Assembly: GCF_018446385.1 (NCBI RefSeq)
Contig: NC_056002.1
Coordinates: forward strand, 5,753,474 to 5,817,473
Reading direction: 5' to 3'
Length of the DNA: 64,000 nucleotides
DNA from: Zingiber officinale
Taxonomy: Eukaryota; Streptophyta; Magnoliopsida; Zingiberales; Zingiberaceae
Shown: positions 54,149 to 64,000 of the stretch, piece after piece
How the letters are laid out: every line of letters begins with the position of its first letter
Position numbering within the stretch: position 1 is the first letter of the stretch
Notes under the pieces: model-generated
Database searches by the model: none
What the model was told of the DNA's origin: nothing
The model's input: the letters and a program-made list of their open reading frames with translations, nothing else
Translations under genes and position numbers: made by a program

Positions 54149-56288
54149 ATGGCAAGCTCCTCCGAACCCGCTGTTGGTGTTCACGGCCCTTGGTATCTGA
54201 CCATGGAGAGTCGGTTTGATGAGGAGGGTGCTCGGCGCCTTGCTAGGACGTATGGGATTCCCGATAACTATGAAATAGTTGTAGCCGACCCGACTGACCG
54301 GCCCCATGACCCCCCGATCAGCACCATTTGTTTTTTTCTAGACCAATTCCAGGGCGGCCTTAGATTTCCTACCCATCCCTTTATTTTAGAGGTTTGTAAC
54401 TATTTTCGCATCCCGCTCGGCCAACTTGTGCCGAATTCCTTTAGGCTGCTGAGCGGGGTAGTCGTCCTCTTTAAGCTGCACAGTATCCCTCTCGACCCCA
54501 AAATATTCCACTTCTTTTTCTACCCTAAACAATCCGAGCTGGGCACTTTTATCTTTCAAAGTAGAATAGGCTTTAGATTTTTTGATAATATGCCGACCTC
54601 CAACAAACACTGGAAGGAGTTTTTCTTCTACATCTGACTTACCGAGCAGCCAGCCTTCCGAACCAAATGGCAGACCGCTGTGCCGACTCAGCCGGAGCTC
54701 GGCAAGTTCAGAAGCAACCCAGCCTATCTTCATGCGGCGAACTGGTTATCCGGTCAGCGATACAAGATCGACCAGTTGCTTCTCAAGGGGGTGTTGTATA
54801 TTTTCGGACTGTCTCCCGTTCGGGCAAATCTCCCCTTCCGCATGAGTAAGGATTCTTTACTCTTAGTCTTTTTTGTCTAATTGATTTTAATTTCTTTTAC
54901 TGCAGCTGAAGTCATGTGGCGCTCCAAGGCCACCGATCATCTGAAGTTGAAGTCCGTGGAAATCGAAGCGGCGACTAAAAGAGAACTCGCCGAGCGGGGT
55001 CTTATCCCCAGCCGCCCGGCAGCTACAGGAGAGGGGGGGACGCAGTCTGCCCCTGAAACAGAAGTCACCTTAGCCGCTTCAACGGAGGTTGAGGCGGATC
55101 CTGTTTCCTCTGCTCCAGCAGAGCTGGGAGTCCCCCAGGTCGGGGATCCCCCACTGGAAGTTCGGCGGAAACGTCGAAGAGACCCCAGCCTTCCGACTCA
55201 AGGCGAACCACAAGCGCCGATCGGGGTAGATTCGCCGGACCGCACACCGCCGCAGATCGGGACCCCCGTGGCTTCGCCTACCGCACGGCCCTCTGGCTCT
55301 CCTCCCCAAACTCATCGCCGCTTACGTCGGTTGGGCGAAACTTCCACCATGGGGGAGTCCTCGCATCAGGCGGCCGCGACTGAAGAAGCACCGTCCGGCC
55401 ATCCGACCATCAAGACTACCCTCCGATTCCCATCGGAGGAATATTTACTGTCTGCTGATCGGCCATCAAGCCTCATCCATGAAATAACCCTGACGGGCCC
55501 GCTCGCCAAGCTCTTCGAGGACGCCCAGATTCAAGTGGCCCTCATGACGCCTAAGCAGCTCGCAGCAGGCGACTCAGGTAAATTCATTTCTCTTCTTGTG
55601 CCATGTTTCCGTTGGGTCGCTGATCTTATTATTTCCCTTACAGCGTTGGGCTGAGCAAATCGCCACTAGCCATCGGCTAGCCGAGCTGGAGGATCTCCTG
55701 GAGAAACTCCAAGTGTCAGGGGGTCCATCGGCCGAGCGGGAGAAACAAAACCTCGAGGCCGAACAGAAGAAGTCCGCCGACTTGGCGACAGAGGTGGCTC
55801 GACTTGAAGGCCTGGTCAAGACACGCGACGCAGACGTGAAGCGCGCCAGCAGCCGGAAGAGGCGGGCGATTGCTGATCTGGACAAAATGAAAGTTGAAGT
55901 CCGAGCCCTAGATCAGCAGTCTAAGAACCTGGAAGCCCAACTAGCTGCCGAACGGGAAGGGCGCTCGGCTGAACGCACCAAAGCGGAGGTGGACCTGAAA
56001 GTTCTTCAAGATTCGCTGATTGCCGCCCGAGCGGCGCTCAGACAATATAAGGAGGGAGAGTCGAGTCGCCTAGCAGCAGCTCGCCAAGAATACCTCCGCT
56101 CGGAGCGGTTCGGCGCAAAATTCGGTGGCAACGTCTCCTCAACTTTCCTCGAGGCGGTCAAGGTCACCATGGCGTACTTGAAGAAGGGTGGCCACCTTCC
56201 CGCGGAAATGCATATTCCAGCCTCCGACCTGGTGGCCATGATTGATGATATCCCGGACGCCTTCTTTAATTTTGAAGACCCAGAGTGA
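54149..56288 (+). pseudogene. D accessory ORF on the opposite strand, with putative introns
   Basis: The ATG at 54149 opens exon 1 (to about 54845) with the gypsy-type transposon domain (PF04195-like): 'GLRFPTHPFILEV', 'QLVPNSFRLL', 'MPTSNKHWKEFFF'. A TGA at 54635-54637 interrupts it where E has an arginine-like context (probably CGA to TGA). The first putative intron, 54846-54905, has GT and AG ends, and its phase agrees. Exon 2 (54906-55577) is Pro/Ser/Arg-rich. A second putative intron (55578-55643) has good ends but leaves the frame off by one. Exon 3 (55644-56288) is a long coiled coil. Tat elements are known to carry such antisense ORFs. The function is unknown. Confidence 0.65.
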
Positions 56289-56611
56289 GGCGAGTTGTTT
56301 CAAGTGCTTTCTGTATTTCATCCGCTCAGCGGATGCAAAAATTTTTGTACGTGCCGTTCGGCCTCCTTATGTTCCTTTGCTTGCATTTTTTGTTTGCCCT
56401 TCATTGTCTCGTTCTAGTGTGTTGCGGCTTATTCGTAGAATCAGTTGGACTCCCCTAGCTTCCTACTAAACGGCCGATTGGGTTAACCAATTGACTTGTT
56501 TCCTCAGAATCGTTTAGCGCTTGGCTATACTAATTGCCTTCAGTGAATGCGGAGTGTTGGCAAACCGACGGCCGATCGGCCTTAATCAGTCTAGTACTTG
56601 CAAACGATCAT
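56289..56611. other. Spacer between D accessory ORF and tandem array
   Basis: No gene seen. It contains 'tccgctcagcggatgc' and other short GC palindromes. Confidence 0.5.
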
Positions 56612-57900
56612 GATCGGCGCGGCTCTCGATCTTTAACGACGGTGCTCGTCGGCGCGATTATTTATAGCCAATCGGCGCGGCTCTCGATGTTTAACGATGG
56701 TGCTCGTCGGTCTTCCGCTCGGGGATTTATAGACGCCGGCTCGTCTCGATTTTTAACGTCGGTGCTCGACGGTCTTCCGCTCGGGGATTTATAGACGCCG
56801 GCTCGTCTCGATTTTTAACGACGGTGCTCGACGGCGCGGTTATTTATAGCCGATCGGCGCGGCTCTCGATCTTTAACGACGGTGCTCGTCGGCGCGGATG
56901 TTTATAGCCGATCGGCGCGGCTCTCGATCTTTAACGACGGAGCTCGTCGGCGCGGATGTTTATAGCCGATTGGCGCGGCTCTCGATCTTAAACGACGGAG
57001 CTCGTCGGCGCGGATGTTTATAGCCGATCGGCGCGACTCTCGATCTTTAACGACGGAGCTCGTCGGCGCGGATATTTATAGCCGATCGGCGCGGCTCGAT
57101 CTTTAACGACGGTGCTCGCCGCGGATGTTTATAGCCGATCGGCGCGGCTCGATCTTTAACGACGGAGCTCGTCGGCGCGGATGTTTATAGTCGATCGCGC
57201 GGCTCTCGATCTTTAACGACGGAGCTCGCCGCGGATGTTTATAGCCGATCGGCGGGCTCGATCTTTAACGACGGTGCTCGCCGGCGCGGTTTATACCCGA
57301 TCGGCGCGGCTCTCGATCTTTAACGACGGAGCTCGTCGGCGCGGATGTTTATAGCCGATCGCGCGGCTCTCGATCTTTAACGACGGAGCTCGTCGGCGCG
57401 GATGTTTAAATCGATCCGCTCGATCTTTAACGACGGTGCTCGTCGGCGCGGATGTTTATACCCGATCGGCGCGGCTCTCGATCTTTAACGACGGAGCTCG
57501 TCGGCGCGGATGTTTATAGCCGATCGGCGCGGCTCTCGATCTTTAACGACGGAGCTTGTCGGCGCGGATATTTATAGCCGATCGGCGCGGCTCTCGATCT
57601 TTAATGACGGAGCTCGTCGGCGCAGATGTTTATAGCCGATCGGCGCATCTCTCGATCTTTAACGACGGAGCTCGTCGGTGCGGATGTTTATAGCCGATCG
57701 ACGCGGCTCTCGATCTTTAACGACGGAGCTCATCGGCGCGGATGTTTATAGCCGATCGGCGCGGCTCTCGATCTTTAACGACGGTGCTCGTCGGCGCGGA
57801 TGTTTATAGCCGATCGGCGCAGCTCTCGATCTTTAACGACGGAGCTCGTCGGTTTTCCGCTCGGTTTTTATAGCCGGTCGGCGCGACTCTACGGTTTAAC
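56612..57900. repeat. Tandem array of about 58 bp, roughly 22 units (element D)
   Basis: The unit begins 'cgacggagctcgtcggcgcg', continues 'gatgtttatagccgatcggc' and ends 'gcggctctcgatctttaa'. It contains two short palindromes around 'gacggagctcgtc' and 'gccgatcggc'. Units vary by short deletions. It sits between the accessory ORF and pol and is unrelated in sequence to E's 37-bp array in the same place. Confidence 0.9.
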
Positions 57901-58044
57901 GTCTGGGCTAGACGGGCTTTAAGGCTAACTCCTTACCAGGTCGAGCGACCTTGGCCTTCCTTTCAGCAGAAAATACTCAATGTGCTTTCATCTTTCTACT
58001 TCTTCGGGACGAACGGCTCAGGGTCTGCTTCGTCGGGCATTTTG

Positions 58045-58435
58045 GCTCGGATAATTTACCTCCGACCGGACGGTACGGGACCTTCGTTCATCGAGCGCTT
58101 GGCTTGACCCATTTACCACCGGCGGCCGAGCGGCGCGGGGCCTTCGTTCATCGAGTGCTTGGCTCGACCCATTTACCACCGGCCGAGCGGCGCGGGGCCT
58201 TCGTTCATCGAGCGCTTGGCTCGACCCATTTACCACCGGCCGAGCGGCGCGGGGCCTTCATTCATCGAGCGCTTGGCTCGACCCATTTACCACCGGCCGA
58301 GCGGCGCGGGGCCTTCGTTCATCGAGCGCTTGGCTCGACCCATTTACCACCGGCCGAGCGGCGCGGGGCCTTCGTTCATCGAGCGCTTGGCTCGACCCAT
58401 TTACCACCGGCCGAGCGGCGCGGGGCCTTCGTTCC
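58045..58435. repeat. Tandem array of 57 bp, six to seven units (element D)
   Basis: The unit contains 'gcttggctcgacccatttac' and 'ccggccgagcggcgcggggc'. Because 57 is a multiple of three, all frames stay open and give artificial repetitive ORFs on both strands. It lies just past the pol stop codon. Confidence 0.9.
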
Positions 58436-58537
58436 TTGATGACGATGCCTTGTATTTGTTCTTTTGCTTTTTCATTTCTGCATTTCAAGTATTCAATCGA
58501 AAAAAAATACACAGGATGATTTACAGTGGTACACCTT

Positions 58538-61138
58538 TCATCCCGCCCGGTAAGGCTGGAGGTGGTTTGTGCTCCACGGCCTATCTAGCTGCCGACCGTC
58601 CTCGTCCTCCAAATAATACGCGCCCGAGCGGAGCTTTTCGATGATTTTGAAGGGACCTGCCCACGGAGCCTCAAGCTTGCCGACGTCGCCGACCGGTTTG
58701 ACTTTCTTCCAGACAAGGTCGCCGACCTGGAATGATCGGGGAATGACGTGCCGGTTGTAGTTTTGCTTCATCCGTTGACGGTATGCCATCAGCCGAACGG
58801 ATGCCTTGGCACGCTCTTCGTCAACCAAATCTAGCTCCATATTTCTCCACTCGGCGTTGCCTTCATCATAACACTGGACCCGGACGGACTCGACGCCGAC
58901 TTCAACCGGAATGACCGCTTCACTGTCGTATACCAGATGAAAAGGTGTAACGCCCGTTCCTTCCTTAAGAGTTGTTCGGATGGCCCATAAAACGCCCGGC
59001 ACTTCATCCGGCCAGCTTCCTCCCACGTGGTCGAGCCGAGCGCGCAGAATACGGAGAATTTCCCGGTTGGCTACTTCGGCTTGACCGTTGCTTTGGGGGT
59101 AAGCCACAGACGTGAAGCGTTGCTCGATGCCGTAGCTTTTGCACCAATCTTCCAGCACTTTCCCTGTGAATTGCCGCCCGTTATCGGAAATCAATCGGCG
59201 AGGTATACCGAACCTACATATGATGTGTTGCCAGATGAATTTCTTGACCATCTGCTCGGTGATCCTGGCTAGTGGCTCGGCCTCCACCCACTTGGAGAAA
59301 TAATCGACCGCCACCAGCAAAAATTTCCTCTGCCCGGTCGCCATCGGAAATGGACCCACGATATCCATTCCCCATTGATCTAACGGACATGAGACGGTTG
59401 ATGCCTTCATCTCCTCTGCCGGTCGGTGTGAGAAGTTGTGATACTTCTGGCACGAAAGGCATGTAGATACTGTCCGAGCGGCATCTATTTGTAAGGTCGG
59501 CCAAAAGTATCCAGCTAGCAAAATCTTCTTGGCTAGTGATCGTCCGCCCGGATGTCCTCCGCACGATCCTTGATGTACCTCTTGGAGGATGTAAGCCGAA
59601 TCTTCCGAGCTCACACACTTCAACAACGGGCGAGAGAAAGCCTTCTTGTAGAGCTGATCACCGATGAGTGTGAACCGACCGGTCCTCCTCCTAAGCAGCT
59701 GGGCTTCATCCCGATCGGCCGGTGTGGCTCCCGAGCGGAGGAACTCTATGATGGGTGTTCTCCAGTCGCTTGGAAATGTGAGGCCTTCCATCCGGTCGAC
59801 GTGCGCCACCAGCAGTACTTTTTCAATTGGTTGCTGAATGGCGACCGGCGTTATAGAACTTGCTAGTTTGGCCAACTCATCGGCTGCCTGGTTCTCCGTT
59901 CGGGGAATCTTTTGAATAAGGACCTCTCGGAAAGTAGCTTTGAGTTTTTCAAAGGCTTCAGCGTAGAGCTTAAGCCGAATGCTGTTGATTTCAAAGGTGC
60001 CAGAAAGTTGCTGAGCGGCCAACTGTGAATCCGAATAGAGTGTCACCCGACCGGCTCCTACATGCCGTGCTGCCTGCAGTCCGGCTATGAGGGCCTCATA
60101 CTCTGCTTCATTGTTGGTGGCTTTGTAGTCTAGCCGGACGGATAAGTGCATCTTTTCTTCTTGGGGTGAGAGTAGCAGTATTCCAATCCCACTTCCGAGC
60201 CGAGTGGAAGACCCATCCACATATATTCTCCACAGAGCTTCCGGCTCTGGCCTCTGCACTTCGGTCACAAAATCAGCCAAGGATTGCGCTTTGATCGCCG
60301 AGCGGGGTTGATATTGGATGTCAAATTCACTTAGTTCTGTCGTCCACTTGATGAGCTGTCCGGACGCTTCTGGATTTAACAACACTCTTCCTAGTGGACT
60401 GTTTGTCCGGACGATGATGGTGTGAGCCAAGAAGTAGGGTCGAAGGCGCCGAGCAGCTAGAACCAAAGCAAAGGCCAACTTCTCGAGCCCGGTGTAACGA
60501 GATTCAGCATCTTTTAAAATATGGCTTAAAAAATACACCGGCTGCTCTTCGCCGCTCGCTCTCACAAGTGCTGAGCCGACAGCATGTTCAGTTGACGACA
60601 GATAAATATAAAGTGACTCACCCCCGATCGGCTTGGCTAGTATAGGCAAAGAATTAAGATATGTCTTCAATTCTTCAAATGCTCGGTCGCATCCCTCGTC
60701 CCAGTGAAATTTAGTGGCCTTGCGCAGGATCTTGAAGAATGGTAAGCTCCGGTCGGCGGTTTTGGAGATGAATCTGGACAAAGCAGTTATCCGACCGGTC
60801 AACCGTTGCACTTCCCTTGTATTTCTGGGAGGTGGCATGTCTTGCAGAGCTTTCACCTTGCTGGGATTGACTTCAATTCCCCGCTCGGTCACTATATATC
60901 CCAAGAAACGCCCCCCTTTAGCTCCGAACAAGCATTTCTGGGGATTTAACTTGACTCCATATTTGCGTAGCGTTCGGAAGGTTTCTTCCATGTCCTTGAA
61001 GAGATCGGCCGCTCGGACGGATTTGATAAGAATGTCGTCCACATAGACTTCCAGATTACGCCCGATCTGCTCCTTGAACACCTTGTTCATCAAGCGCTGA
61101 TAGGTGGCCCCGGCATTCTTCAATCCGAACGGCATCAT
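58538..61138 (-). CDS. pol: Pol of element D: RT end, dual RNase H, integrase (866 aa open)
   Basis: The open part starts inside RT: 'MMPFGLKNAGATYQRLM', YVDD near residue 33. A first RNase H (about 150-265) lacks the usual DAS aspartate ('YLSSTEHAVGSAL'). A second, archaeal-type RNase H (about 300-430) keeps its acidic residues (YVDGSS, NNEAEYEAL, YSDSQ, NQAADELA), a hallmark of the Tat lineage. Integrase follows: HHCC finger (about 525-565), catalytic D (WGMDIVGPFP), D (SDNGRQF near 651), E ('YPQSNGQAEVANRE'), and a GPF-type C-terminal module. No chromodomain. The upstream half of RT is disrupted, so this is the intact 3' part of a broken polyprotein. Confidence 0.88.
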   Translation of the reverse strand: MMPFGLKNAGATYQRLMNKVFKEQIGRNLEVYVDDILIKSVRAADLFKDMEETFRTLRKYGVKLNPQKCLFGAKGGRFLGYIVTERGIEVNPSKVKALQDMPPPRNTREVQRLTGRITALSRFISKTADRSLPFFKILRKATKFHWDEGCDRAFEELKTYLNSLPILAKPIGGESLYIYLSSTEHAVGSALVRASGEEQPVYFLSHILKDAESRYTGLEKLAFALVLAARRLRPYFLAHTIIVRTNSPLGRVLLNPEASGQLIKWTTELSEFDIQYQPRSAIKAQSLADFVTEVQRPEPEALWRIYVDGSSTRLGSGIGILLLSPQEEKMHLSVRLDYKATNNEAEYEALIAGLQAARHVGAGRVTLYSDSQLAAQQLSGTFEINSIRLKLYAEAFEKLKATFREVLIQKIPRTENQAADELAKLASSITPVAIQQPIEKVLLVAHVDRMEGLTFPSDWRTPIIEFLRSGATPADRDEAQLLRRRTGRFTLIGDQLYKKAFSRPLLKCVSSEDSAYILQEVHQGSCGGHPGGRSLAKKILLAGYFWPTLQIDAARTVSTCLSCQKYHNFSHRPAEEMKASTVSCPLDQWGMDIVGPFPMATGQRKFLLVAVDYFSKWVEAEPLARITEQMVKKFIWQHIICRFGIPRRLISDNGRQFTGKVLEDWCKSYGIEQRFTSVAYPQSNGQAEVANREILRILRARLDHVGGSWPDEVPGVLWAIRTTLKEGTGVTPFHLVYDSEAVIPVEVGVESVRVQCYDEGNAEWRNMELDLVDEERAKASVRLMAYRQRMKQNYNRHVIPRSFQVGDLVWKKVKPVGDVGKLEAPWAGPFKIIEKLRSGAYYLEDEDGRQLDRPWSTNHLQPYRAG

Positions 61139-62951
61139 ATTATAGCAATATGTGTCGTCGGCCGTTACGAAGCCAAAGGAACTTGATGATATCCTTGATA
61201 GGCGTCAAATTAATTCGCAGTCGGCCGTAGAGTCCACCAACTGATCTATCCGGGGCAGATAGAAATCCTTGGGGCATGCTTTGTTTAAGTCCCAAAGTCG
61301 ATGCAGACTCTCCACTTGCCGCCCGGCTTGGAGACTTATACTACGTTAGCCACCAACTGGAACCGCACTTCAGATGTGGCCGGCCTCAGTTTCTCTACTG
61401 GATGATGGCATTCGCCTGACCGAAATCCTTTTCTCCGCTTCATCGGCCGAGCGTCCGGACATGCAACTCATCTGTGCTATGCTCATGAGATTCCGGCAAT
61501 TCATGTGTCCCACTGCAAATACATCATGATTTCGGGAGGCATTGGATCGCCTCCTCTTTCTCCTCCAGATCAGAGGCAACAAAAGTCGTGGCCTCCGATC
61601 GGGTCGGATGAATCTGCACCTCCTCTTTTTCCTCATAAATTAAGGTGGGTGGCTTTTCAGTGATAGCATTTACCTCGATTCGAGGCGCCTTCCGAGCGGA
61701 GTTGGATTCTGCTCGGACCATCTCTATGTAACACCGCTGAGCTGCTAACTGATCTCCCCGTACCTCTCCCACCTTGTCTTCGACGGGGAACTTCATCTTC
61801 TGGTGGAAGGTTGAGACGACTGCTCGGAATTCTCCGAGCGCCGGTCGACCCAAAATGACATTGTAGGACGAGGGAGAATCAACCACCACAAAATTTATTG
61901 TCCTGGTCCTCCTGAGCGGCTCCTCTCCCAGCAAGGTAGCCAGCCGGATCTGTCCGACCGGCTGAACTTCGTTACCCGTAAACCCGTAGAGCGGGGTTGT
62001 CATGGGAAGCAGCTCGGCTCGATCAATTTGCAGCTAGTCAAACGCCTTCTTGAATATGATGTTGACCGAACTCCCTGTGTCAACAAATATGCGGTGAATA
62101 GTGTAATTTGCTATTACCGCTTTAATGACCAGGGCGTCGTCGTGGGGCACTTCGACTCCTTCTAAGTCCCCGGGCCCGAAAGTGATTTCCGGCCCACTTG
62201 CCCGCTCTTGGCTGCAACCGACTGCGTGGATCTGGAGCTGCCGGACGCCTGCCTTTCTGGCTCGGTTGGAATCTCCTCCGGTCGGCCCACCAGCAATAAC
62301 GTTGATCTCGCCTCTGGCAATATTGCTTCTATTCTCCTCTTCCCGAGCGGACGGTCGTGACCGTTCTCGGGACGCCCGGCGATTATCCTGTCTCGGAGAT
62401 CGGTGCCGGTCGGGTGTTTGTTGATGTCGCCTCTCGGGGCGGGTCCGGTCAGCTTCATGAGTCCTTTGTCTCCTGTCGGTGGGCGGTGACCGTCGCTCGG
62501 CCTTCCTAGGAACAGGATTGGCCACGAAGGGAAGACTTCGACAATCCTTCGTGTTGTGCGTATCCGTCTGGTGGAAGGAGCAGAACATAGGGGTCCACCT
62601 CTTCTTTGGCTTGGGCCGAGCGGCAGCCACTTCTTGTACGTGTGACCTGGCGTGGGGAGATCGTATTTCTTCGGCTCTCGATCCTCTAGGTGGCTGCTGA
62701 GCGGCGTGCTGTTTCCGCTCGGCATGAATAGGTGCCCGCTCGGTAGGAGTTTCCTTTTTCCGGTGCAGCATATGATCATAATCTCGGGCGGCTTTCGGAT
62801 GAGCGACCGGAAGAAGTCCCCATCCACAAGGCCTTGCGTGAAGGCATTCATCATTGTCTCCGATGTGGTGGAATATCCATCGCCACTTGGTTGAATCGCT
62901 GGAGCTCAGGCGATTCTCTTGGCTCTTGCTTGATTGCGAACAAGCTGACAC
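61139..62951 (-). pseudogene. Gag C-terminus, protease and RT N-terminus of element D, broken
   Basis: Frames by position: 62034-62951 (Gag tail, degenerate zinc-binding stretch 'CSFHQTDTHNTKDC', protease start VDTGSSVNII), a stop at 62034-62036, then 61524-62003 (protease end, 'YNVILGRPALGEF'). The start of RT (61139-61520) has several stops and frameshifts, although 'YQGYHQVP' can still be read. Another Gag frame ('FTQGLVDGDFFRSLI') lies near 62790-62854, showing a shift inside Gag. Confidence 0.75.
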
Positions 62952-63008
62952 TTGTCTTTTCGGCTGCTGGCGAAGTGGTGGAGGAAGGCCGTTCGGAAGT
63001 CCTTGAAG

Positions 63009-63554
63009 CTAGTGATGGATCCGTCCGGCAACCTCCGAAACCACCGCGGAGCCGATCCCGAGCGGGTGGGGAGGAAGGCTCGGCACTTTACTCCATCTCA
63101 GATCTTGATGGAGTGTAGAAAGATCAAACTTACCCAGATGATCATCCGGGTCCGTTGTTTCGTTGTACTCTCCGATCGTCGGAGGCACGTAATGCTTGGG
63201 CAAAGGGTCTCGTAGAATAGCCTCCGAGAATTGGCGATTGATCCGCTCGGGAGATGAATCTGCTCGGGGAGCTTTCCCCTTTTTGGCGTCTCGCCTAGGC
63301 ATTTCGTCGGAAGAAGATCCTCTATCTTTCCGAGCTGGTACGGTTTCAGGGGTGCGGAATAAGGCCCGATGGAACGCCACGGTGGCTTGAGGTGCTTCAG
63401 CTCGGCCACCCGACGCAGATGTTGCTTGTTGCTCCAGCCGCTCGGCTGCCTCTTTCTGTTTCTGCTCCACAAGTTTGGCGGCCCTCATCTCGAGCAGAGC
63501 GTCCAACTCTTCTTGTGAGAGTGCCACATTGTGTATCCTTCCAGCCTCGTCCAT
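63009..63554 (-). pseudogene. gag: Gag N-terminus of element D, truncated by frameshift
   Basis: The ATG at 63554 lies 25 nt inside the primer site. The N-terminal coiled-coil-like region ('ELDALLEMRAAKLVEQKQ') and 'DPDDHLGKFD' match Tat Gag. The frame then shifts near 63130, and much of the capsid region is missing before 62951. Confidence 0.7.
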
Positions 63555-63578
63555 TGTCTCTGTTCGGATGCAGGTGCG

Positions 63579-63596
63579 TTCCCACAGACGGCGCCA
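63579..63596 (-). promoter_or_regulatory. Primer-binding site of element D
   Basis: On the minus strand it reads TGGCGCCGTCTGTGGGAA, 3 nt inside the right LTR. This site form is common in Tat-lineage elements. I did not assign the tRNA. Confidence 0.8.
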
Positions 63597-63599
63597 AAT

Positions 63600-64000
63600 T
63601 GATCCTGTCCGAACCAGGGGTCAACGAACGCTGGGGACGTGGCGCTCCCTACTAGATCCTCAGATGCTCCGACGAACTTGCAACAAAACCGAGCCGGGGG
63701 GGGGGGTGTCCTAGCGACGGCCCTCCGACGCTCAAGTCAGGCGAGGAAATAGCAAAGAAGTGGCTTTGAAGTAGAAGACTCTCGTACCTCCGGTGAAGAA
63801 ATGGAGGCCTTATATAGAACTATCGAAAGAGCCCAGGCACGTCAATCGAAGCAGTCATCTGCTTTAGACCATACCCAAGTATGGGCCTGTCAGAAGAGCA
63901 TATATGAGGCCATACTGCTACTGTATCCACCTCTCCCTGATGTGACGGCGAGATCTTCCATCGTGCAATCTTATGTACGGCCTAATCATCAGACATGCCT
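63600..64000 (-). mobile_element. Right (5') LTR of element D, cut by window end
   Basis: It repeats 52850-53251 almost exactly. The G run has 11 bases here and 15 in the left LTR. Other differences are single bases, for example near 63671, 63677 and 63711. Confidence 0.9.

Larger units (their letters stand above)
52850..64000 (-). mobile_element. Element D: young Tat-lineage Ty3/gypsy retrotransposon (right end outside window)
   Basis: Both LTRs start TGATCCTGTCCGAACC. Over the 400 bp visible in both they differ at only a few sites apart from the G run, so the insertion is recent. The Tat lineage is indicated by the dual RNase H, the lack of a chromodomain, the opposite-strand ORF between pol and the 3' LTR, and the primer site. 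Gag, protease and the first half of RT carry many lesions, so it is not autonomous. Confidence 0.88.

Noticed and set aside
57951..58644. Long repetitive frames on both strands
   Set aside because: They arise from the 57-bp tandem units, which keep every frame open. There is no domain or start context.

Overview
The window looks like repeat-rich nuclear DNA of a flowering plant, probably a monocot. The evidence is intronless ATL-type RING-H2 ubiquitin-ligase genes lying in a sea of nested LTR retrotransposons (Copia, Athila and Tat lineages). I cannot name the species from sequence alone. About 80% of the window is transposon-derived. Only one host gene looks intact.

Layout. (1) 1-2820: a worn LTR end, then ATL copy 1 (1661-2313), which has one frameshift after the RING domain. 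(2) 2821-41447: an old, decayed Tat-lineage Ty3/gypsy element on the minus strand, called E here. It was split by four later insertions, each bounded by a 5-bp target-site duplication (TSD) that I could read: Copia-type gag-only element A (3909-10840, TSD tatac), Athila element G (12293-24739, TSD gtggc), a solo LTR (25507-27334, TSD cgaac) and Copia-type gag-only element B (27378-34741, TSD caaat). (3) 41450-42620: a second copy of the ATL segment whose RING domain is deleted. (4) 42621-47730: mostly AT-rich intergenic DNA carrying the intact ATL gene (44420-45253). (5) 47731-48954: a Copia gag fossil, a short TRIM-like LTR and a minisatellite. (6) 48955-52849 and beyond: gag-only Copia-type element C, plus strand. 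(7) 52850-64000: a young Tat element D on the minus strand, inserted into C's right LTR and running past the window end.

How the parts work together. In G, gag and pol form one reading frame interrupted by a single TAG. In D, pol from the end of RT through a dual RNase H and integrase is open, but gag, protease and most of RT are broken. D and E both carry, between pol and the 3' LTR, an extra ORF on the opposite strand with a gypsy-type transposon domain, a coiled-coil tail and apparent introns, followed by a tandem-repeat array. A, B and C encode Gag but no protease, integrase, RT or RNase H. They would need enzymes supplied in trans.

The most unusual pattern is in A and B. Arrays of short palindromes sit just upstream of the LTR TATA-like box. 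A second cluster, built from the same family-specific palindrome word, sits in the 3' untranslated part of each element.
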